Below, piece after piece: positions 9,534-16,355 of a DNA stretch of 64,000 nucleotides. Each line of letters opens with the position of its first letter. Within the stretch, counting starts at the first letter, position 1. Origin of the DNA: Equibacterium sp963662035 (GTDB taxonomy: Bacteria > Bacteroidota > Bacteroidia > Bacteroidales > UBA932). The notes under the pieces are model-generated. The model was not told the origin of the DNA. It saw nothing but the letters and a program-made list of their open reading frames with translations, and did not search any database. The DNA is taken from positions 62,001 to 126,000 of the forward strand of contig CAVLDO010000002.1 of the NCBI GenBank assembly GCA_963662035.1, in the 5' to 3' direction. Position numbers and translations under genes: made by a program.

Positions 9534-10625
9534 ATGAGAAGAGGATACAGACATTTCTGCCTTGCGGCAGTGGCCGCGATAGCGGCTGTGAGCGCCTCCT
9601 GCTGCTCCTGCACCCACGAAGACCTGCCTCACGTGCAGGTCACACCAGAGGAACCGGTGACAATAGACCGCAGCGCCTTTGCAAAGGGGGCCGACATAAG
9701 CTGGATTACCGAGATGGAGCACGAGGGGCTCAAGTTCTACAATGCGGCGGGGCAGGAGAGCGAATGCACCGCCCTGATGAAGCAGATCGGTATGAACTCC
9801 ATCCGCCTGCGTGTGTGGGTCAACCCAGAGAAGGGCTGGAACTCGGCGAGCGACGTTCTGGTCAAGGCCCTCCGCGCCCAGAAGATAGGGATGCGCATAA
9901 TGATCGACTTCCACTTCAGCGACACCTGGGCCGACCCCTCCAATCAGGAGACACCCGCCGCCTGGGCTTCCTACGATCTGGAGCAGCTCAAGGATGCGGT
10001 TGCCGCCCACACCGGCGAGACCCTCTCGCTGCTCAAGCGCTACGGCGTTGAGGTGGAGTGGGTGCAGGCGGGCAACGAGACCCGCAGCGGAATGCTCTAC
10101 CCGCTCGGGGGCTACAAGGAGAACGGCGGCAAGAACTTCGCAGCCCTTGTCACCGCTTGTCACGATGCTGCAAAGGAGGTATATCCCGACTGCAAGGTAA
10201 TCGTGCACCTTGACAACGGCCACAACATCGACATCTACAACCGCATATTCCCGCTGCTGAATTCCTGCGGAGCCAAGTATGATATGATAGGGATGTCGCT
10301 CTACCCCTGCTGGTGGAATGACGAGACGCAATCCTTCGGCACCGAATGGAAGGAGCGCACCGATGCCTGCATAGCCAACATCTCCAAGGTGTACGAAAGC
10401 TACGGCAAAGAGGTTATGATATGCGAGACCGGGATGCCCGTCTCCAATCCGGAGGTGGCCCGCGATATGCTCTCCTACCTGCTTGAGAATACACGCGCCC
10501 TGACCTGCTGCAAGGGGGTGTTCTATTGGGAACCCGAAGCTCCGGAAGGATACAACAACGGGTACGGCCTTGGCGCTTTCTCCAGCGGCAGACCCACGGT
10601 GGCGCTCGATCCATTTATGGAATAG
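9534..10625 (+). CDS. GH53 arabinogalactan endo-beta-1,4-galactanase, lipoprotein
   Basis: Endo-acting hydrolase of beta-1,4-galactan, the neutral side chain of pectic rhamnogalacturonan I. The protein is a predicted lipoprotein (signal ending VSASC, Cys23), consistent with a surface enzyme. The family motifs are complete: GADISWITEMEHEG, IRLRVWV, MIDFHFSDTWADP, WVQAGNE with the acid/base Glu182, and MICETG with the nucleophile Glu298; the C-terminal part (GVFYWEPEAP, ALDPFME) is typical too. 363 residues fits a single catalytic domain. It lies between the susE-like gene and a GH2 gene, so the chain can be cut outside and finished in the periplasm. This gene gives the locus its substrate assignment. 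Confidence 0.95.
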   Translation: MRRGYRHFCLAAVAAIAAVSASCCSCTHEDLPHVQVTPEEPVTIDRSAFAKGADISWITEMEHEGLKFYNAAGQESECTALMKQIGMNSIRLRVWVNPEKGWNSASDVLVKALRAQKIGMRIMIDFHFSDTWADPSNQETPAAWASYDLEQLKDAVAAHTGETLSLLKRYGVEVEWVQAGNETRSGMLYPLGGYKENGGKNFAALVTACHDAAKEVYPDCKVIVHLDNGHNIDIYNRIFPLLNSCGAKYDMIGMSLYPCWWNDETQSFGTEWKERTDACIANISKVYESYGKEVMICETGMPVSNPEVARDMLSYLLENTRALTCCKGVFYWEPEAPEGYNNGYGLGAFSSGRPTVALDPFME

Positions 10626-10629
10626 ACAG

Positions 10630-13173
10630 ATGAAACGTGTTTGGTGTTTGATATTAGTGGTGTCTCTGCTTTCTCTTCCGGCTTTTGCCGGGGGAGAAAG
10701 GTCGGAGACTTTGCTGCGCGACTGGGAGTTCCGCCACGGTCACGACACCGCGTCGGCCGAGGGCTGGCAGAAGGTCAGAATTCCGCACGACTGGGCTATT
10801 TACGGCCCGTTTGACCGCAGCAACGACCTGCAGACCGTAGCGGTGACGCAGAACGGCGAGACTCTCGCCACCGTAAAGACAGGCCGCACCGGAGGTTTGC
10901 CCTATGTGGGCAAGGGGGCTTACCGCAGGGTTCTGAAGGTGGCTTCGGGCACCCTCGACGGCCGTCGCCATCTCCTCTATTTCGACGGGGCGATGAGCCG
11001 GGCGCAGGTGTATGTAGGAGGGCGCAAGGTTTGCTTCTGGCCCTACGGATACAATTCGTTTTACTGTGACGTTACCGATTCTCTCCGCGAAGGGGACAAC
11101 GAGGTTGTGGTGCTGCTGGAGAATCTCCCGCGCTCGTCGCGCTGGTATCCGGGAGCCGGACTCTATCGCAAGGTGCGCTATCTGACCCTGCCAAAGGTGC
11201 ACGTCCCTCTTTGGGGCGCCTGCATCACCACCCCCTATGCCGGGGAGGATTATGCCGTGGTTAAAGTGCGCACCCGCATAGAAGGTCTGCCGGAGGGAGA
11301 GGCGGTGACGCTGCGCACCAGGATTCTGGACCCCTTTGGGGCGGTCGTCGCCCAGGATACAGCCACGCAGAAGATTTTCTGCGGGGAGGTTGCCCAGATT
11401 CTTGAAGTTCAGCGGCCGCAGCGATGGTCTCCCGAGTCGCCGGTGCTCTACAGCGCCGTGACGGAGGTCTTTGCAGGGGCGAAAATCTACACCGACTGGG
11501 CCGACGGCTTCTACCGCAATTACAAGACTATAGTGGCGGCGGGTGACGAACTCGTAGACAGCGTCTCCACCCGTTTTGGCATACGCAGCATAGAGGTGCG
11601 TCCCGGCAGGGGGTTCTTCCTTAACGGGACCCCGCGCAAGTTCAAGGGGGTGTGCCTGCATCACGACCTCGGCCCTCTGGGGGCGGCCGTGAACGAGTCG
11701 GCAATCTGCCATCAGCTGCTTATGCTCAAGGATATGGGATGCGATGCTGTGCGCACCACCCACAATATGCCGGCCGAGGAGCTGGTGCAGCTGTGCGACT
11801 CTCTGGGCATTATGCTCATTGTGGAGAGCTTTGACGAGTGGGACCGCGCCAAGTGCGAAAACGGCTACAACCTGTGGTTCGCCACAGACAGCGGCGACGG
11901 AATCACCTGGGCGGAGAAGGACTTGACCAATATGCTGCTGCATTACCGCAACAATCCATCCGTGGTGATGTGGAGCGTGGGCAACGAGGTACCTTCGCAG
12001 TCTTACGACGACGGGGTGCGCAACGCCGTTTTTTTGCAGGAAATCTGCCACAGGCTTGACCCGACGCGTCCCGTCACCTGCGGAATGGATCAGTTTGACT
12101 CTGTGCTCGGCGGCGGCTTTGCCTCGGTGTTTGATGTGCCCGGCTTCAATTATAAGACCGACCGATATCCGCAGGCGGCATCAGTATTGCCGCAAGGTCT
12201 GCTGCTGGGCAGTGAGACCGCCTCTACCGTGAGTTCGCGCGGGGTTTATCATTTTCCCGTGCAGATGGGCCCCGACAAACTGCACGGCGATCATCAGAGT
12301 TCATCTTACGATGTGGAGTATTGCCAATGGTCAAATATACCCGATGATGACTTTGCCGCCGATGTGGATTATCCCTGGTGCATGGGGCAGTTCCTCTGGA
12401 CCGGATTTGACTATCTGGGAGAGCCGTCGCCCTACGATACAGACGCCTGGCCCAACCACTCGTCCCTCTTCGGGGCGATTGACCTGGCATCTCTGCCAAA
12501 AGACCGTTTTTGGCTCTACCGCAGCATCTGGAACACCGAATCGCCTACGCTGCATATTCTGCCCCACTGGAACTGGGAGGGGAGGGAAGGGGAGGTTACT
12601 CCCGTGTATGTTTACACCGGATACCCCTCTGCCGAGCTCTTTGTGAACGGTGTCTCGCAAGGTGTTCGCCACCGCGATACGGGCTGCGCAGCGATTCCGA
12701 GCCTGGGCAGCGATGCAATCGGCCGTTTCCGCCTTATGTGGAATGATGTCCGCTACCAAAAGGGGGAGATTTGCGTGGTGGCCTACGATGAATCGGGAAC
12801 CGAAGTGTGCCGCAAAAGCGTCCGCACATCCGGCAAGGCCGCATCACTCAAGGTTTCTGCAGATCGCACAACTCTCAGGGCGAACGGGGAGGATTTGTGC
12901 TATATCACCGTGAGCCTGGTGGACAAAGATGGCAATCCTGTGCCGGTGGACAGCCGCACGGTAAAGGTGAAGGTGACCGGGGCGGGCGGTTTCAAAGCTA
13001 TATCCAACGGCGATCCGACCAGCCTGGAACCCTTTCATCTGCCGCAGATGCACCTGTTCAGCGGACAGCTGACGGTGATAGTCTGCAGCGGCCAAGAGGA
13101 AGGCGACATCAATGTGGAGGTCTCGGCCAAAGGGGTCAGCAGCGCCGCTTGCACGCTGCACGCAGTGCTTTAG
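10630..13173 (+). CDS. GH2 beta-galactosidase, secreted
   Basis: Exo-acting glycoside hydrolase family 2 enzyme, most likely releasing galactose from galacto-oligosaccharides produced by the GH53 enzyme. The start at 10630 gives a cleavable signal peptide (MKRVWCLILVVSLLSLPAFA), so the enzyme is probably periplasmic; an upstream in-frame ATG at 10570 lies inside the GH53 gene and is rejected. Domains in order: sugar-binding jelly roll, Ig-like domain, TIM barrel with acid/base Glu453 (MWSVGNEVPS) and nucleophile Glu529 (LLGSETAS), a DUF4982-like domain, and a C-terminal Ig-like GH2 domain (GNPVPVDSRTVKVKVTG). 847 residues is usual for this subgroup. The galactose specificity is inferred from context. 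Confidence 0.92.
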   Translation: MKRVWCLILVVSLLSLPAFAGGERSETLLRDWEFRHGHDTASAEGWQKVRIPHDWAIYGPFDRSNDLQTVAVTQNGETLATVKTGRTGGLPYVGKGAYRRVLKVASGTLDGRRHLLYFDGAMSRAQVYVGGRKVCFWPYGYNSFYCDVTDSLREGDNEVVVLLENLPRSSRWYPGAGLYRKVRYLTLPKVHVPLWGACITTPYAGEDYAVVKVRTRIEGLPEGEAVTLRTRILDPFGAVVAQDTATQKIFCGEVAQILEVQRPQRWSPESPVLYSAVTEVFAGAKIYTDWADGFYRNYKTIVAAGDELVDSVSTRFGIRSIEVRPGRGFFLNGTPRKFKGVCLHHDLGPLGAAVNESAICHQLLMLKDMGCDAVRTTHNMPAEELVQLCDSLGIMLIVESFDEWDRAKCENGYNLWFATDSGDGITWAEKDLTNMLLHYRNNPSVVMWSVGNEVPSQSYDDGVRNAVFLQEICHRLDPTRPVTCGMDQFDSVLGGGFASVFDVPGFNYKTDRYPQAASVLPQGLLLGSETASTVSSRGVYHFPVQMGPDKLHGDHQSSSYDVEYCQWSNIPDDDFAADVDYPWCMGQFLWTGFDYLGEPSPYDTDAWPNHSSLFGAIDLASLPKDRFWLYRSIWNTESPTLHILPHWNWEGREGEVTPVYVYTGYPSAELFVNGVSQGVRHRDTGCAAIPSLGSDAIGRFRLMWNDVRYQKGEICVVAYDESGTEVCRKSVRTSGKAASLKVSADRTTLRANGEDLCYITVSLVDKDGNPVPVDSRTVKVKVTGAGGFKAISNGDPTSLEPFHLPQMHLFSGQLTVIVCSGQEEGDINVEVSAKGVSSAACTLHAVL

Positions 13174-13180
13174 CGGCTCT

Positions 13181-13232
13181 TAAAAAAAAGAACGCGCCTT
13201 TGGAGTTGCTTCCAGGGGCGCGCTCTTTTTTT
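13181..13232. terminator. Bidirectional intrinsic terminator
   Basis: GCGCCTTTGGA pairs with TCCAGGGGCGC, flanked by an A-run on the left and T7 on the right, so it can end transcription of the galactan operon on the plus strand and of the outer-membrane protein gene on the minus strand. Confidence 0.85.
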
Positions 13233-13245
13233 GTGAGGCTTCTGC

Positions 13246-16200
13246 TTAGAATCTCGGTCCTCTGCGGCCACCGGGACCGCCGGGACCGCCGAATCCGGGG
13301 CCCCGGTCGCCGCCCGCGAATTTGCCGAAGGTGTATGTGAGCTTGAACATCACATAGCGTCCGAGGCGGTTGCTCCAGCTGTCCAGCAGATAGTTCTCGG
13401 TGGTGGTGCGGGCAATGCTCTTGCTCTGCTCGAGAAGGTCGAAAGCGCTGGCGGCAAGCGAGAAACTGCCGAACTTGTAGCTGATGCCCGCGTTCCAGAT
13501 GAACTCGGGGTCGTTGTACCCCTCGCTATAGCCGTGATAGAATGTGTAGTTGGCATCGCTGCTCAGCTCCAGCTTCTCCCAGAGAGTCAGGATAAAAGAG
13601 GCCGACACGCTGTTGTCGATTGTGTGCTTGTCGGCGGAGGAGTTGAGAGAGTAGAGAGCGTTGTTGTAGCGGACCTTGCCGCCGACAGTCGCATAGAGCT
13701 TGTCGCCGTTGTAGCGCAGGCTCAAGTCTTCGGTCACGCTGTAGGCTGTGGTCTTGCTCTCTGCAAAGCCGCTCTCGCCAGTGTAGAACCGCTCGCCGGC
13801 GGATGTTTCACCCCAGAAATCCTTCATAAACTCGTCGTAATCGAAAGTCTCGGCGTCAAGACCGGCCCGCTGCACGACATTCTGATAGCTGACGGCGTCG
13901 GTCACCGAGGCCATAGTGTTGGAAACCACCGAAAAGTTTGAGCGGGCGATGGGGGTGTTGTATATCATATGACCGCGCATTGTCAGCGACGGCTTCTTGG
14001 CGTTGACGGGGATTGAGTAGTTCACTCCGTCGGTGTCGAACCAGCTGGCGGTGACCACGCTGTTCTTTCCGTAGCTGGCGTTGAGCCCCAGGTTGAAAGA
14101 AGAGAAGGTGTATTTGTTGTTGGTGGCGAACCGTACGTCGGCATTGTGGTTGAACGAGGGCAGCAGGTAGCCGTTGCCGGTGCTTATAGATGTCGGGTTG
14201 GAGACATCCAGGATGGGGAGCATCCGCGATGTGGACGGCTGCGAGGAGCGGCCCGAATAGAAGGCTCTGATGTTGGTAGTGGGGCTGAAGTTGTAGTGGG
14301 CGCGCACCTCGGGCGACCAGTTGAGCAGCCATTCGCCCTCCCCCATGTCGGTGGTGATGCCGAACTTGGTGGTGTGGGTTTCGTTGTAGGTGGGCTGGAC
14401 GGAGGCTCCGAACTGCAGGAAGTTGCGCTCTTTCTGGTACTGCACCATAAGCCCCGCCCGCTGGTTTATGAAAATGTTCTCCACGCTGCTGCTGTAATAC
14501 TCGTTCACCAGGCTGTAGAGGTCGGTGTCGCTCATATCGCGTATGAAGGCGGTGTCGTCGGTGCTGTGGGCCACTTCGCCGGTGTAGTCGCTGGTGGTTT
14601 TGACAGAGTTGTTGTGACTGTAGTTGACCCTGTACTGCGCGCTCAGGAACCAATTGTCGGCGATGGGTTCGGTGTAGTCAAGATTGCCGTTGAGGCTCAT
14701 CGCCTTGGAGTCGGTGTGGGAATACTGGTCTATAAGCTTGGCGCTGCCGTCGGAATAGTAGCGGGTCTGGCTGAACTCCTTGGCGTCCTTGTCGCTGCCC
14801 GAGAAGCTGTAGCGGCCGCCGAGGCTGATGGTGCGGCCGGCCTTCTGGCCTATGCGCCGGCCTATCATAAACCGTCCGTCGGCGGTGCGGCTGCGGGTGA
14901 TGCCGTAGTCGAAGGAGCGGGAGTCGTTGAGGACATCGTAGATGTCTTCGCTGTTGTTGCCGGAGGTGGAGCTGCTGCTCTCTTTGTCGGTGGTGCTGAC
15001 CTCCAGATTGAAGCGGGGACGGAATATTATGCGGGTGCGCTCTGGAGTGTAGCGCAGTTCGCCGCCCAGCTCCACAAATTGTTCGCCCGAATAGTTCTTG
15101 CTATCGGAAGAGGTGGAAAGGTCGGGCTCGTCGGTCATATAGGTGGTCTTTTCGTTCTTGCTCTGCACGTCGCTCTTGCGGGAGCCCACCTCCAGACTGA
15201 CATTGGCCTCCAGGTCCTTTATGCGGGTTGTGCCGTAGTTTACGCCGGTCATCCACTCGTCGTTGATGCCGTTCTGACCGCCCCATCCGCCGAAACCGCC
15301 GCGGCTGTTGGTGTTGTTGCCGTTGGCCACGATGGCCAGCTGGTCGGTCTCGTTAAAGCGCCCCAAAATGCCGTTGCCCTGATAGCGGATGTCGTTGGAG
15401 AGGTCAAACCGGCTGTCGGAGCCGGCATTGCTGCGCATATCGCGCCCCAGTCCGCCGGAGAAGTTGCCGAACCAGCCGTCGAACATCCCCTTGTAGGTGC
15501 TCACGTCAATCACTTTCTCGGTGTCATCGTCTTCTATTCCGCTGAACTGCGCCTGCTCCGACTTCTTGTCAATCACCTTGACCTTGTCGACAACCTTCAC
15601 CGGGATGTTCTCTGTGGCCAGGCTGGGGTCGTCCAGAAAAAAGGTCTTGCCGTTGAGCGTGATTTTGTTGATGGTTTCGCCCTGCGAGGTGATGGAGCCG
15701 TCGCTGCTCACCTCTATGCCCGGCAGTTTCTTGAGCAGATCCAGCAGCACCGCATTGTCCTTTACCTTGAACGACGATGCCGTATATTCTATGGTGTCCT
15801 GCTTGATTGTGATGGCGCTGCCCACTGCCGAGACGGTCGCTCCCTGCAGCATCTGGTAGTCTTCCAACATCGCCAGAGTGCCCAGATTGAGGGTGTTTCT
15901 GTTAAGGGTGATTTTCTTTGAAAGCGGCTTGTAGCCCACCAGCTCGGCCTTGAGGGTGTAGGTGCCGTATTCCACCCTTTCAAGGGTTGCCTTGCCGTCG
16001 AGCCCTGCCAGGGCGTAATACTTGGCCAGCGTGTCGCCGTCGGCCAGCAGCATAACGGCGGCATAGGAGGCCGCTTCGCGGGTAAGTGAATCCACAAGCA
16101 TCAGCTTGACGGAGCCTTTCTGCACAGGAGCGGCAGCGGCTTTGGAGGCTGGCATCAGGGCCAAAAAGGCGAGCGCCAGAATGAGGATACATTTTTTCAT
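13246..16200 (-). CDS. Outer-membrane beta-barrel protein, TonB-receptor-like, glycine-rich tail
   Basis: Large outer-membrane protein (984 residues) of the beta-barrel family 3 type that resembles TonB-dependent receptors. It has a signal peptide (MKKCILILALAFLALMPASKA), a carboxypeptidase-regulatory-like domain (about 28-115), a plug-like region (LLDLLKKLPGIEVSSDGSI; INKITLNGKTFF; VVDKVKVIDKKSEQAQFSGI) and a long barrel. The C-terminus carries an unusual Gly/Pro/Arg tail (FGGPGGPGGRRGPRF) after the last strand, still ending in Phe. It is convergent with the galactan locus and shares only its terminator, so membership in that locus is uncertain. The substrate is unknown. Confidence 0.85.
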   Translation of the reverse strand: MKKCILILALAFLALMPASKAAAAPVQKGSVKLMLVDSLTREAASYAAVMLLADGDTLAKYYALAGLDGKATLERVEYGTYTLKAELVGYKPLSKKITLNRNTLNLGTLAMLEDYQMLQGATVSAVGSAITIKQDTIEYTASSFKVKDNAVLLDLLKKLPGIEVSSDGSITSQGETINKITLNGKTFFLDDPSLATENIPVKVVDKVKVIDKKSEQAQFSGIEDDDTEKVIDVSTYKGMFDGWFGNFSGGLGRDMRSNAGSDSRFDLSNDIRYQGNGILGRFNETDQLAIVANGNNTNSRGGFGGWGGQNGINDEWMTGVNYGTTRIKDLEANVSLEVGSRKSDVQSKNEKTTYMTDEPDLSTSSDSKNYSGEQFVELGGELRYTPERTRIIFRPRFNLEVSTTDKESSSSTSGNNSEDIYDVLNDSRSFDYGITRSRTADGRFMIGRRIGQKAGRTISLGGRYSFSGSDKDAKEFSQTRYYSDGSAKLIDQYSHTDSKAMSLNGNLDYTEPIADNWFLSAQYRVNYSHNNSVKTTSDYTGEVAHSTDDTAFIRDMSDTDLYSLVNEYYSSSVENIFINQRAGLMVQYQKERNFLQFGASVQPTYNETHTTKFGITTDMGEGEWLLNWSPEVRAHYNFSPTTNIRAFYSGRSSQPSTSRMLPILDVSNPTSISTGNGYLLPSFNHNADVRFATNNKYTFSSFNLGLNASYGKNSVVTASWFDTDGVNYSIPVNAKKPSLTMRGHMIYNTPIARSNFSVVSNTMASVTDAVSYQNVVQRAGLDAETFDYDEFMKDFWGETSAGERFYTGESGFAESKTTAYSVTEDLSLRYNGDKLYATVGGKVRYNNALYSLNSSADKHTIDNSVSASFILTLWEKLELSSDANYTFYHGYSEGYNDPEFIWNAGISYKFGSFSLAASAFDLLEQSKSIARTTTENYLLDSWSNRLGRYVMFKLTYTFGKFAGGDRGPGFGGPGGPGGRRGPRF

Positions 16201-16330
16201 ACAGCAGTTTTGATCTCCGAAGCCCCCTCAAGTTTAAATCCGGGCACAAAAAAAGGTGACCTTGTCTTTGATAGTTTCAAGTCGGATGTCCGATATACGG
16301 AGGGTGTGTTCGGCAAATACAAAAAAACGT

Positions 16331-16338
16331 TAATTTTG
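16331..16338 (+). promoter_or_regulatory. Probable promoter -7 element (TAATTTTG) of the receiver/PEP-synthase-like gene
   Basis: TAATTTTG fits TAnnTTTG and lies 18 bp before the ATG at 16356, giving a short leader of about a dozen bases. No good -33 TTG is seen. The same 155-bp gap holds a near-match (TAAACTTG, minus strand, 16229-16236) suitable for the divergent outer-membrane protein gene, and the palindrome TCGGATGTCCGA at 16282-16293. Confidence 0.45.
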
Positions 16339-16355
16339 AAGCAAATTGAAAAAAG

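Noticed and set aside
14146..15921. 591-codon open frame on the plus strand opposite the outer-membrane protein
   Set aside because: Composition is that of an antisense frame in GC-rich DNA (Val/Ala/Gly-rich, no motif), while the minus strand has a coherent signal peptide, plug and barrel.
16282..16293. Palindrome TCGGATGTCCGA as a second HTCS operator
   Set aside because: Only the 8-base core is shared with the susC direct repeat and the architecture differs (inverted, not direct); not enough to call.
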